Assembly (NCBI GenBank): GCA_002839995.1
Contig: PGZC01000007.1
Location: 1 to 64,000 of the forward strand
Direction of reading: 5' to 3'
Length of the DNA stretch: 64,000 nucleotides
Source: Gammaproteobacteria bacterium HGW-Gammaproteobacteria-4
GTDB lineage: Bacteria; Pseudomonadota; Gammaproteobacteria; Xanthomonadales; Xanthomonadaceae
The position numbers were made by a program, and so were the translations under genes. Positions 56,257-64,000 of the stretch are shown piece after piece (position 1 is the first letter of the stretch; each line of letters begins with the position of its first letter). The notes under the pieces are model-generated. The model did not search any database and was not told where the DNA came from. It worked only from the letters and a program-made list of their open reading frames with translations.

Positions 56257-57958
56257 GTGTGGATCGATCCAGCAGGTGAAGCTGCGGCGGTTTGGCCAGT
56301 TCCGCGAGTATGCGCGCGTCGCGGCCGTAGATGTCGCGCTTGAAACCGAGCCGGCCATCGCTGTGGATATCCACGCTCCAGTACATCAACAGCACGGTTA
56401 CCGGGCGATGCAGGGACACGTTTTGGGTCCGACCGGTGGCGATGAGTGCATCGATGGCGGTCCGGTTCCATTGCACCGGGTCGTCGAGCAGGCGTTCGAC
56501 CAGATCCAGCGGCTGCTCCACCCGGATACAGCCGGAACTGAACGCCCGTTGTTCGAAATCGAACAGCTCGGTATGCGGCGTGTCGTGCAGGTAAACGCTG
56601 TAGGGGTTGTCGAAACGAATTGCGACTCGCCCCAATGAATTGCCGGGCCCCGCATCCTGACGCAGGGTAAGGCCACTCGGATTGTTCCAGTCGATCTGCT
56701 CGGCGCGCAGTTCGTTGCCATTCGGGTCAAGCACACGCAAGCGGTTGGCAGCCAGATAGCCGGGGTTTTGCCGCACTTTCGGCAGAATGTCCTTGCGCAG
56801 AATGGTGGGCGGCACGGTCCACGTCGGGTTGAAGGTGATCCGGTTGATCTGCGAACGGAAGCTCGGCGTTTTGCGATAGGGTTTGCCTACCTGCACGCGT
56901 GTGCTCCATTGCGGCTGGCCATGCTGAAAATAAGTCGCCTTGTAGCCGGCGATATCGACCAGCAGGAATTCGGCGCTGGTTTCATGCAACAGCCAGCGCG
57001 CGCGCTCCAGATTGGCGCGCACCTGATCGATACGCATCGCCACGGTCACGTTCAATGCCGCCAACGTGTCCTTGCCCAGCGCGCCGTCGGCGGCAAGATA
57101 TTGCTTGCGCTGGAATCGCCGCAACGCGTCGTGCAGCACCGGGTCGAAGTGTGTCGAGTCCGCTTCCGCCTCCATCTCCGGGTCGCCATAGCCGCTCAGG
57201 CGCAAGCGTTCGCGCAGCGCCGGAATCCGGGGGTCGTCGTCGCCGACCTTCAGCGTCGGGCCATCGGCAATTTGCGGCCAGCCCCCGGTGCTTTGTACTT
57301 TGCGCAGCCGGCGCAGACCTTCACGCAGTCGTTCGTAAAGCGGGTAGGTTGGGCGGGCGCGCTCGAATAGCTCGGCAATCGCGGCGTTGTCGATCGCCCG
57401 GCTCGCCTCGGCCAGCGCGGACTGCACGTCGATACCGCGGGCCTGGAAGTTCCAGTCCCGCTCCAGCACGCGCGGATCGACCTTGCCATTGAGCAGATGC
57501 GACAACGCGGTGAGCAGACTGCGAGTGGCCAGCAATTCGGTGCCGAGTGCGGCATCGCTGCGTTGTGACGGCTGCGACCAGGCGGCACGCAGTGCCTCCA
57601 CCGCGTAATCCTGCGGCTGCAAGCCATCGTTTTCGATATCCACAAGTGCTGTCAGCAGCGCGCTCCGCTGTGCCGGCTCGGCCCACGCTGGTCGGAACTC
57701 GCGCAGCTGATAAAAGCGGGTGAGCAATCGATCCGACGATGTCTGCGCGTCGGCCGCTGCGCGGTCTTGTGTCATCTGCTCGCGCAGTTGTGCGCTCGGC
57801 CCCGGCAGCGTTACTGGCTCGGTCGCCACCGGCACCGCTGCCGAGACGCCGATACTGGCGAACAGCGTCAGCAGCATGGCAGCGCGTCGCGTGTTCAACC
57901 GATTTTTAACGTCAGCGACTGTAACTTGCGCGCTTGTGTCGGTTGCCGGCATCATCAT
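56234..57958 (-). CDS. murein L,D-transpeptidase (YcbB/LdtD-like)
   Basis: Periplasmic enzyme forming 3-3 peptide crosslinks. The 574 residues start at the first of three adjacent ATGs (57958), with an N-terminal hydrophobic segment near residues 24-41. A peptidoglycan-binding region follows (LRRFQRKQYLAADGALGKDTL), then a YkuD catalytic domain with HDTPHTELFD and SSGCIRV (active Cys477). The layout matches YcbB. It is divergent from a second L,D-transpeptidase gene 30 bases away. Confidence 0.9.
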   Translation of the reverse strand: MMMPATDTSAQVTVADVKNRLNTRRAAMLLTLFASIGVSAAVPVATEPVTLPGPSAQLREQMTQDRAAADAQTSSDRLLTRFYQLREFRPAWAEPAQRSALLTALVDIENDGLQPQDYAVEALRAAWSQPSQRSDAALGTELLATRSLLTALSHLLNGKVDPRVLERDWNFQARGIDVQSALAEASRAIDNAAIAELFERARPTYPLYERLREGLRRLRKVQSTGGWPQIADGPTLKVGDDDPRIPALRERLRLSGYGDPEMEAEADSTHFDPVLHDALRRFQRKQYLAADGALGKDTLAALNVTVAMRIDQVRANLERARWLLHETSAEFLLVDIAGYKATYFQHGQPQWSTRVQVGKPYRKTPSFRSQINRITFNPTWTVPPTILRKDILPKVRQNPGYLAANRLRVLDPNGNELRAEQIDWNNPSGLTLRQDAGPGNSLGRVAIRFDNPYSVYLHDTPHTELFDFEQRAFSSGCIRVEQPLDLVERLLDDPVQWNRTAIDALIATGRTQNVSLHRPVTVLLMYWSVDIHSDGRLGFKRDIYGRDARILAELAKPPQLHLLDRSTLTDAAIR

Positions 57959-57988
57959 TCCACTCCGTTTGGTTCGGGGATCCTGACA

Positions 57989-58681
57989 TTGCATCAGTTG
58001 TTTCGATCATTATCGCTGCTGGCGATCCTCGCCGGCGGTTCAGCCAAGGCCGTGCCGCCGGTTGATCCGCTGCTCGCCGCGACGCCGGTTGCCGCCAAAG
58101 CGGCGGTCACGACGGCATTGCGCGCCATGCGCTGCGCCGTTGGCGGTGGTGTTCCGGCACCGGATCGACTGGCCGTGATCGACTATTCAAAACCCTCCAC
58201 AGAAAATCGCCTGTGGGTGTTCGATCTCGCCGCGAACTCGCTGCTGTACGAAGAGCGCGTCGCGCATGGCCGCAACTCGGGCGAAAACCTTGCTGCGAAT
58301 TTTTCCAACGAATCGGGCAGCTACGCGTCGAGTCTCGGCCTGTTTCGTACCGGCGACACCTATGTCGGTCGCAACGGCTATTCGCTGCGGATGCAGGGCC
58401 TTGAACCGGGATTCAACGACAATGCGATGAGTCGTGCCATCGTAATTCACGGCGCCGATTATGTGAGCGACGCGTTCGTGCGCAAGGTCGGCCGGATCGG
58501 CAGAAGCCTTGGTTGCCCGGCGGTGCGCAGAAAAGTGGCTCATGCGTTGATAGACACGATCCAGAACGGGCAGTTCGTATTCTCCTACTATCCCGATCCG
58601 CAATGGTTGGCACGCTCGCAGTTCGTCAATTGCGACGGCGGTGCGATGGCACGGCACGACGGCATTGCGACCGCACCCTGA
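57989..58681 (+). CDS. murein L,D-transpeptidase catalytic-domain family protein
   Basis: A 230-residue exported protein of the YkuD_2-type family. I favour a TTG start at 57989, with GGGGAT upstream and a signal peptide (LFRSLSLLAILAGGSAKA). No ATG fits. The C-terminal half has a YkuD-like His/Cys pair: IVIHGADYVSD near residue 150 and GRSLGCPAV near 173. Probable role in peptidoglycan remodelling beside the LdtD-like gene. Confidence 0.78.
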   Translation: MHQLFRSLSLLAILAGGSAKAVPPVDPLLAATPVAAKAAVTTALRAMRCAVGGGVPAPDRLAVIDYSKPSTENRLWVFDLAANSLLYEERVAHGRNSGENLAANFSNESGSYASSLGLFRTGDTYVGRNGYSLRMQGLEPGFNDNAMSRAIVIHGADYVSDAFVRKVGRIGRSLGCPAVRRKVAHALIDTIQNGQFVFSYYPDPQWLARSQFVNCDGGAMARHDGIATAP

Positions 58682-58684
58682 CGA

Positions 58685-58714
58685 AACAAAGGCCGGGTTG
58701 CCCCGGCCTTTGTT
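58685..58714. terminator. bidirectional terminator
   Basis: CAAAGGCCGGG-TTG-CCCCGGCCTTTG: a near-perfect stem with A/T runs on both sides, between two converging genes. Confidence 0.9.
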
Positions 58715-58734
58715 TTGTGAACGATGGGCCGCAC

Positions 58735-59190
58735 TCAGCGCAGCGGCACGATCCGGTTGTTGGTCACCCGCACGTAATCGCCAGGAGCGACGTTTGCCAG
58801 ATCGCGCTGGTTGATGACGATGCGGCGCCCGTCGTCCATGCGCAGGAACACATCGTACGTCGGCGCGGATTTGACGTTCTTCTCGATCTGGTGACCCGCA
58901 ACGGCGCCACCGACTGCGCCGACCACGGTCGCGGCCTTGCGGCCATCGCCCTTGCCGACCTGATTGCCAAGGACACCGCCGACGATGCCGCCCAACACCG
59001 CGCCGCCACCGCTGGCCGAACTGTTGCCGTAGATGGTTTCGATGCGCTCCACCACCCCGCAATCGTAACAACGCACGTTCTGGCTCGGGCCAGCGGGGGG
59101 CGGACCATAGCCGTACCCTCGATTACCGCCGGTGGCGCAGGCGGCAAGGCCGATACAAAGAGCCGGGATAAACAGGCTTCGCAGGTTCAT
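58735..59190 (-). CDS. glycine-zipper outer-membrane lipoprotein
   Basis: A 151-residue SlyB/Pcp-like lipoprotein. Start ATG 59190; lipobox LAAC with Cys near residue 18. A glycine-zipper double helix follows (GGGAVLGGIVGGVLGNQVGK, then VVGAVGGAVAGHQIEK, about residues 61-103) and a C-terminal SH3-like stretch (VRVTNNRIVPLR). Two extra cysteines (CYDC) lie near residues 42-45. Confidence 0.85.
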   Translation of the reverse strand: MNLRSLFIPALCIGLAACATGGNRGYGYGPPPAGPSQNVRCYDCGVVERIETIYGNSSASGGGAVLGGIVGGVLGNQVGKGDGRKAATVVGAVGGAVAGHQIEKNVKSAPTYDVFLRMDDGRRIVINQRDLANVAPGDYVRVTNNRIVPLR

Positions 59191-59291
59191 GGAGTCGCTC
59201 CGCAATGGTGATTGCCGATCATGCTGAAGCCTGCCGGCTGAACATTCACCGACCAGGAAAACCGCAGCCGCGCGCTGGCGTACCGACCTGC

Positions 59292-59684
59292 TCAGCGGTA
59301 GTCGCGGTGGCAGGCGTTGCAGGTATCGTTGATCCGTGTCGCCGCGGGCGCGAATCCACTGCAGGCGGCATCAGGAATTGCGAGGGCAGCGCTCGTCGCG
59401 TCGTGAAAATCGGTCGCATAACGCGTGAACACGGCATCATCCGTCACAGCAAAGATCGCATCGATGTCCTCGCTCAGCATGTTGAGCCGGACGAAATGAT
59501 GCCGAAGGGTTGCACTGGAGCAGTTCGATGCCGCCAGCTCCGATTTGACGCGGCGCTGGTGGTGATCGATCAATACCATCAAACCCCGAGGCAACGCGTG
59601 GGCCTGACGCAAGGCATTGAGCGCAAAGCTGGCGCCGAGCGTACCCATCATCAGGCCGATCAGCAACGCAATCGCAAAGCGCAT
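59292..59684 (-). CDS. putative cytochrome c'-type protein
   Basis: A 130-residue exported helical protein. An N-terminal hydrophobic signal/anchor (IALLIGLMMGTLGASFALNA) is followed by helical bundles and a C-terminal heme motif CNACH near residue 124, as in cytochrome c'/c556 families where the motif lies near the C-terminus. Only one heme site is visible. Neighbours give no clue to its partner. Confidence 0.68.
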   Translation of the reverse strand: MRFAIALLIGLMMGTLGASFALNALRQAHALPRGLMVLIDHHQRRVKSELAASNCSSATLRHHFVRLNMLSEDIDAIFAVTDDAVFTRYATDFHDATSAALAIPDAACSGFAPAATRINDTCNACHRDYR

Positions 59685-59748
59685 GTTGTCTCCACTCGTT
59701 GTCGACCGGTGCGCATTGTCGCCGATCTTTAGCGGCTAAAATGCGCGG

Positions 59749-60555
59749 ATGACCATCGCCATGTCCGCTTCAGAGAATCTTCAGCAACGCTTTTCCGGGA
59801 TCGACCGTCTTTACGGTGCCGGCGCCGCAGAGGGCTTTTCCGGTCGTCATGTCTGCGTGATCGGCCTGGGCGGCGTCGGGTCCTGGGCCGTGGAAGCGCT
59901 GGCACGCAGTGCGGTGGGTTCGCTGACGCTTATCGATGCCGATGATGTATGTGTGAGCAACACCAGCCGGCAACTGCAGGCGCTGGATGGCAATTTCGGT
60001 CGCGGCAAAGGCGAGGTGTTGGCGGAGCGCTGTCGCGCCATCAACCCGGCGATCCGATGCCAGGCGATACCGGCGTTTCTGACCCCGTCCAACCTCGGCG
60101 AACTGCTGGATCGCGGCTACGATCTGGTGCTGGATGCCTGCGACAGCTTTCGCAGCAAGGTCGAAACCATCGCCTGGTGCCGCCGCCGCAAGTTGCCGTT
60201 GGTGGTGGTGGGCTCCGCCGGCGGTCGGGTCGATGCAACCCAGGTGCGGGTGCGCGATCTGAGCCGGACCGAGCACGACGCGATGTTGTCGTTGATCCGC
60301 AAGAAGCTGCGCGGCGAATTCAATTTTCCGCGTAACGCGCAGCGTTATTTCGGCGTGTCGGCGGTGTATTCGCTGGAAAACGTGCGTTACCCGCAAGCCG
60401 ACGGCTCCGTTTGTGGCGTCCGGCCCGCCACTGCCGGCGACGCCGGATTCACGCTCGACTGCGGAACCGGGCTCGGTGCGGCGACCCATGTCACCGGCGC
60501 GTTCGCGTTTGCCGCTGTCGGGCGTGTGCTCGAACTGCTGCGTCGTGCGCCATGA
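59749..60555 (+). CDS. tcdA: tRNA threonylcarbamoyladenosine dehydratase
   Basis: Cyclises t6A to ct6A at position 37 of tRNAs using ATP. The 268 residues have the E1-like ThiF fold: VIGLGGVGSWAVEALARS near residue 31, DDVCVSNTSRQLQA near 64 and later DACDSFRSKVE. The start is the ATG at 59749 or 59761. Length fits the family (E. coli 268). Confidence 0.92.
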   Translation: MTIAMSASENLQQRFSGIDRLYGAGAAEGFSGRHVCVIGLGGVGSWAVEALARSAVGSLTLIDADDVCVSNTSRQLQALDGNFGRGKGEVLAERCRAINPAIRCQAIPAFLTPSNLGELLDRGYDLVLDACDSFRSKVETIAWCRRRKLPLVVVGSAGGRVDATQVRVRDLSRTEHDAMLSLIRKKLRGEFNFPRNAQRYFGVSAVYSLENVRYPQADGSVCGVRPATAGDAGFTLDCGTGLGAATHVTGAFAFAAVGRVLELLRRAP

Positions 60556-60655
60556 TGGGCTTGCGTGCGGACGGATACTGATATAGCCGCGGTCATCGGT
60601 CAGAATCGGCGATTACGGCGCGGTCGCGCGAACGCTTGATTGACGGGGATACGAG

Positions 60656-62047
60656 ATGAATGAACGGGGTCGCTGGGACGAAGATACGTCGGCGCTGGAT
60701 GCGATCGCCGGGTTGATTGCGGCCGCCGACTACGATGCCGCGATTGCCCGCTGCCGGCTGCAACTCGAAGCGGCACCGCAATGCGCTGCGACCTGGGGCC
60801 TGCTGGCCTCGGCATTGGCAGCTGGTGGCGATATCAACGAGGCCGGCAAGAGTCTCGCGCGTGCGATCGCCTGTGATCCGGGCGAGCCGGCGTACCACGT
60901 GCAGATGGGCGAGTTGTATGCGCGTCTGCAACGCGCCAGCGATGCGGCAGCGTGTTTCGAACGCGCACTGGCGCTTGTGCCGGAGCATCTGCCGGCCTTG
61001 CACGGGCGCGCCAACACCTTGTGGGCGCAGGGCGATCTGGTTGCGGCGCGGCAAACCTGCCAACGCATTGTCTCGCTTCGTGGCGACGATGCCTTTGCCG
61101 AACGTAACCTGCGCCTGATCAATGGCCGTCTGGTCGAGCGCTGGCATTTTCCGATGGTCAGCGACGGGCCGCGCAATGCGCAGTACGAGCAGGCGCTGTG
61201 CGCCGCGATCGATCGCGATTCGGTGGTGCTGGATATCGGCGCCGGCACCGGCCTGTTGTCGATGATGGCGGCACGCGCTGGCGCGCATCACGTGATCGCC
61301 TGCGAGAGCAATCCGGCGATGGCCGAGCTCGCCCGCGAAATCATCGCGCACAATGGCCTGTCGGACAAAATCACGGTGCTCGGCAAACCGTCGTTCCAGA
61401 TCGACCCGCAAACCGACTTTCCCGCTGGCTTGCGCCCGAATCTGATCGTGGCCGAGATTTTCGACGCAACCGTGATCGGCGAGGGCGCATTGGCGAGTTT
61501 TGCGCACGCCCGTACCCGGCTCGCAGCGGACGGCGCACGGATCGTTCCGGCGCGGGCGCGGCTTCATGGTGTGCTGATCGAATCGGACACGTTGTGGCGC
61601 GAGGGTGCTGCGGATCATGCCTGTGGCTTCGACCTGCGGATGCTCAATCGCTATCGGCCGGATTGCGTCGGCGTTGAAGCGCACGGTTTCCAGGGTGTCG
61701 CGTTGTCCAGCGACTTTGCCATTTTCGATTTTGATTTCAGCGCTGACGCCGCAACCGGTGCCGCCGTGGCTGAGCTGGAAATCGAGGTTACCCGTGCCGG
61801 CGTGTGCCACGGCGTTGCCTACTGGATGCAGTTGCAGCTCGATGACGAGCGGGTGCTGGATAATCGCCCCGATCTGGGCGAGGGCGTATCCGCGATGTAT
61901 TGCGCGCACTGGCACCAGATGGTGCGCCTGCTGGTTCCCGCGATTGCCGTGCAACCGGGAATGCGGATTCGTATCCGGGCGCAGCACAACCGCCATGCAG
62001 TGGCGCTGAGTGTGTTCGATCCGGTCACCGGCTTGCCCGGTTGTTGA
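60656..62047 (+). CDS. TPR-fused PRMT-like arginine methyltransferase
   Basis: A 463-residue protein with an N-terminal TPR region (residues ~10-150; LLASALAAGGDINEAGKSLA, YARLQRASDAAACFERAL) and a C-terminal methyltransferase domain resembling PRMT7/PRMT9. It has WHFPMVSDGPRNAQYEQAL near residue 163, the SAM motif VLDIGAGTGLLSMMAARAG near 190, and the double-E-type loop AEIFDATVIGEG near 266. Protein arginine methylation is inferred from those motifs. A 2OG oxygenase follows after 49 bases. The ribosome site GACGGGGA decides the ATG. Confidence 0.75.
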   Translation: MNERGRWDEDTSALDAIAGLIAAADYDAAIARCRLQLEAAPQCAATWGLLASALAAGGDINEAGKSLARAIACDPGEPAYHVQMGELYARLQRASDAAACFERALALVPEHLPALHGRANTLWAQGDLVAARQTCQRIVSLRGDDAFAERNLRLINGRLVERWHFPMVSDGPRNAQYEQALCAAIDRDSVVLDIGAGTGLLSMMAARAGAHHVIACESNPAMAELAREIIAHNGLSDKITVLGKPSFQIDPQTDFPAGLRPNLIVAEIFDATVIGEGALASFAHARTRLAADGARIVPARARLHGVLIESDTLWREGAADHACGFDLRMLNRYRPDCVGVEAHGFQGVALSSDFAIFDFDFSADAATGAAVAELEIEVTRAGVCHGVAYWMQLQLDDERVLDNRPDLGEGVSAMYCAHWHQMVRLLVPAIAVQPGMRIRIRAQHNRHAVALSVFDPVTGLPGC

Positions 62048-62096
62048 TGGCGTCATGGGTGTTGCGCTTTTTTTGCGCGCAGGGTCTACTTTCACG

Positions 62097-62756
62097 ATGA
62101 ACGAGAACGACCGCTATCGCAGTGCCGGCGCCGTACTGTGCCACCAGATGGTGCCGCCGGAAGTGGCGGCGGCCATGGCCTTCCAGATCAGCCTTCAGGT
62201 GCGCAAGACTGGTGGCCAGTGCCTGGCGCCGCCGGTGATCACCAGCAAGCCATGCTACGAAATCTACTGTTACCAGTGGCCGGTGCTGCTCACGTTCCTG
62301 TGGGCGATGACGCCAAAAATCGAAGCGGTCGTTGGACGGCCACTGCTGCCGAGTTACAGCTATTTTCGCACCTACCAGCAGGGCGACGTGTGCCGCGTCC
62401 ATGCCGATCGTCCGGCCTGCGAGCATTCGGTTTCGTTGACCCTGGCCTATTCTGACGACAAGCCGTGGGCGTTGGCGGTCGCCAACGATCCCGCACCACT
62501 GGAACAGCGCGGCACCATTCGCGGCGATGAGGATTTTGGCGGCAATGGGTTCAGCGAGTTTGCGATGGCGCCTGGCGATGCCGTGGTCTATCGCGGCACC
62601 GACTACCTGCATGGGCGGTTGGCGCCCAATCCCAATCGCTGGTCGGCGCACCTGTTTCTGCACTGGGTCGATCGCGAAGGCCCCTATCGTGAGCAGGCCT
62701 TCGATGGTCGATCGGTCGTTGGAAATACCGATTTCGTGTTTCCAGCGGCCGGCTGA
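62097..62756 (+). CDS. 2OG-Fe(II) oxygenase-like protein
   Basis: A 219-residue double-stranded beta-helix protein likely to hydroxylate a protein or peptide. The iron motif is HADRPACEHS near residue 98 (HxD), with a distal His in YLHGRLAPN near residue 179 and a following Arg for 2-oxoglutarate. The ATG at 62097 is chosen; the longer frame runs into the methyltransferase. It is probably in one transcript with the PRMT-like gene. Confidence 0.72.
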   Translation: MNENDRYRSAGAVLCHQMVPPEVAAAMAFQISLQVRKTGGQCLAPPVITSKPCYEIYCYQWPVLLTFLWAMTPKIEAVVGRPLLPSYSYFRTYQQGDVCRVHADRPACEHSVSLTLAYSDDKPWALAVANDPAPLEQRGTIRGDEDFGGNGFSEFAMAPGDAVVYRGTDYLHGRLAPNPNRWSAHLFLHWVDREGPYREQAFDGRSVVGNTDFVFPAAG

Positions 62757-62779
62757 CAGGCGGTCGGATACCGCCTGTC
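62755..62779. terminator. palindromic hairpin between converging genes
   Basis: GACAGGCGGT-cggat-ACCGCCTGTC, a perfect 10-bp stem overlapping the oxygenase stop and 13 bases from the stop of the TonB receptor. No T-run, so it is a weak or mRNA-stabilising stem. Confidence 0.6.
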
Positions 62780-62792
62780 GGCAACGCGGTGA

Positions 62793-64000
62793 TCAGAACT
62801 CGCTGGACAGACGCGCGAACAATGCCGCGCCGTTCAGGCCGAACTGGACGCTGTCGTACTTGAAGCCGTTGTCGGTTTCGTCGGCGTTCTGAGCGCTGGG
62901 AAATTTGTCGAAGATGTTGGCGGCGCCGATGGTGAACTTGGTTTTGCCTTGATTGAAGGCGTAGGTGATGCTGGCATCGGCCGACAATCGCGCGTCGTAC
63001 TTGAGGTTCGGAACCGGCGGGCCGGAGAACGTACCCAGGGTCTGCGAACCGAAGTAGATCAGTTTGAACAGCCCATTCCACGCGCCAGTGGTGTAATCGA
63101 ACGCCAGCGTGCCCTTGCTGCGTGGCGCGCCGTTTTCGATGAACAGTTTTTCGCGATTGTCGAGCAGTGCGTCCTCGCGGCCAGCGAGCGAGGCCGGGGT
63201 GTTGACGCGGCGGACGTCGGTCTTGTTGTAGTTGAAGCCGAGCAGGGTGACCAGTTTGCCACCGGCCACCGGCATGTCGTGGGCAGCGGTGACATCGATG
63301 CCACGGGTTTTGGTATCGACCGAGTTGACGAAGAACTGTGCTTCACCAACACCCAGTTGATCCAGAATCGCACCGATGCTCGGGTCGCTGTCGTCGAAAC
63401 GGCCACTGAGCACGATGCGGTCGTCGATGTTGATCCAGTAGCCATCGACCGTCAGCGTCAGGTTGTCCAGCGGCTCCCAGGTAAAGCCAAGGGTGAAGTT
63501 GTCGGAGGTTTCTTCCTTCAGTTTGGGAATGCCGGCGGCATTGGCCACGCTGCCGCCATTTGGCGCCAGCACCACATCGGTGGGCACACCGCCGATGAAG
63601 TCGGTGAAGGTCGAGGAGAAGAAGCGCTGTTGCAGCGATGGCGCGCGGAAGCCGGTGCTGACCGAGCCACGCAGGCGCAGGGTATCGGTGGTGCGATAGG
63701 CCCAGGCCAGCTTGCCGTTTAGCGTGGTGCCGAAGTCGCTGTAATCCTCGTAGCGGCCGGCGATATCCACCATCAGTCGGTCGGTCACGCTGGCTTCCAG
63801 ATCGACATACGCCGCCCAGCTATCGCGGCTGGAATTGGTTTCGTCACCCGGCTGAAAACCGGGGAATCCCTGACTGCCGGCATTGCCGCCACCGGCACCG
63901 TCGGCATCGATGAACGAACCCGCCTCGCCGGCGAAGATCTTGTAGCGCTCGTCGCGGTACTCACCGCCGAAGGCCACGTTCAGGCCCTGGAACACGCCAT
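62793..64000 (-). CDS. TonB-dependent receptor, C-terminal barrel part (cut by window edge)
   Basis: The frame is open to the right edge, so the signal peptide and plug are outside. The ~400 visible residues are barrel strands: FGGEYRDERYKIFAG, YVDLEASVTDRLMVDIAGR, GSVSTGFRAPSLQQRFFSS, FTLGFTWEPLDNLTLTVDGY. It ends with terminal Phe (LSSEF), as in TonB receptors of the xanthomonad large-receptor type. The substrate is unknown. It is a different gene from the receptor at 11994. Confidence 0.9.
   Translation of the reverse strand, partial: GVFQGLNVAFGGEYRDERYKIFAGEAGSFIDADGAGGGNAGSQGFPGFQPGDETNSSRDSWAAYVDLEASVTDRLMVDIAGRYEDYSDFGTTLNGKLAWAYRTTDTLRLRGSVSTGFRAPSLQQRFFSSTFTDFIGGVPTDVVLAPNGGSVANAAGIPKLKEETSDNFTLGFTWEPLDNLTLTVDGYWINIDDRIVLSGRFDDSDPSIGAILDQLGVGEAQFFVNSVDTKTRGIDVTAAHDMPVAGGKLVTLLGFNYNKTDVRRVNTPASLAGREDALLDNREKLFIENGAPRSKGTLAFDYTTGAWNGLFKLIYFGSQTLGTFSGPPVPNLKYDARLSADASITYAFNQGKTKFTIGAANIFDKFPSAQNADETDNGFKYDSVQFGLNGAALFARLSSEF

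Overview
The window is GC-rich chromosomal DNA from a Gram-negative gammaproteobacterium. It encodes LPS assembly and core functions (lapA/lapB, kdkA, a family 9 glycosyltransferase, an MsbA-like ABC exporter), outer-membrane machinery (bamD, pldA, two TonB-dependent receptors) and conserved housekeeping genes. Gene content and the intergenic 24-bp repeats (GTAGGAGCCCACCCTGTGGG + CGAC) suggest the order Lysobacterales (Xanthomonadales), perhaps Rhodanobacteraceae. That placement is inference; no rRNA gene is present to settle it.

Layout. 1-11.8 kb: rpsA (cut by the window edge), ihfB, lapA-lapB, an overlapping nucleotide-sugar/polyprenyl-phosphate cluster ending in galU, a DAO-type oxidoreductase, then pldA, an MsbA-like exporter and a YigZ protein on the minus strand. 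12-25.7 kb: a TonB-dependent receptor, xseA, a PilZ-like protein, ispG, an FMN glutamate-synthase-like protein, a DUF1244 gene, folD, guaB and guaA. 25.69-36.16 kb: an accessory island inserted at the 3' end of guaA and bounded by a 16-bp perfect direct repeat that re-creates the last bases of guaA. 36.2-64 kb: mostly housekeeping genes, including hslO, mtgA, bamD, rluD, pgeF, hutI, fabI, gloB, rnhA, dnaQ, tRNA-Ser(CGA), kdkA, moaA-C-D-E, two L,D-transpeptidases, tcdA, a TPR-PRMT-like methyltransferase with a 2OG oxygenase, and a second TonB receptor cut by the right edge.

The island is the most interesting part. It encodes an MmeI-like DNA methyltransferase, an OLD-type ATPase with a TOPRIM-like C-terminus, an SF2 helicase overlapping a GIY-YIG nuclease, two PIN-domain toxin-antitoxin pairs, a 50-residue ORF and the remnant of a large AAA ATPase. 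No integrase is visible. The set looks like a restriction/defence cassette with methylation, translocation and cleavage on separate polypeptides. I do not recognise this exact combination as a named system.

Two genes here appear to have in-frame internal deletions relative to what I recall of their families. guaA lacks about 25 residues of the PP-loop domain, and the methyltransferase lacks about 33 residues just before its SAM motif. Repeats are prominent: REP-like clusters at gene ends (including a 42-bp tandem array with an 84-bp higher-order period), an IS5-type MITE with CTAG duplications, and a 167-bp palindromic element abutting a second, truncated MITE copy.
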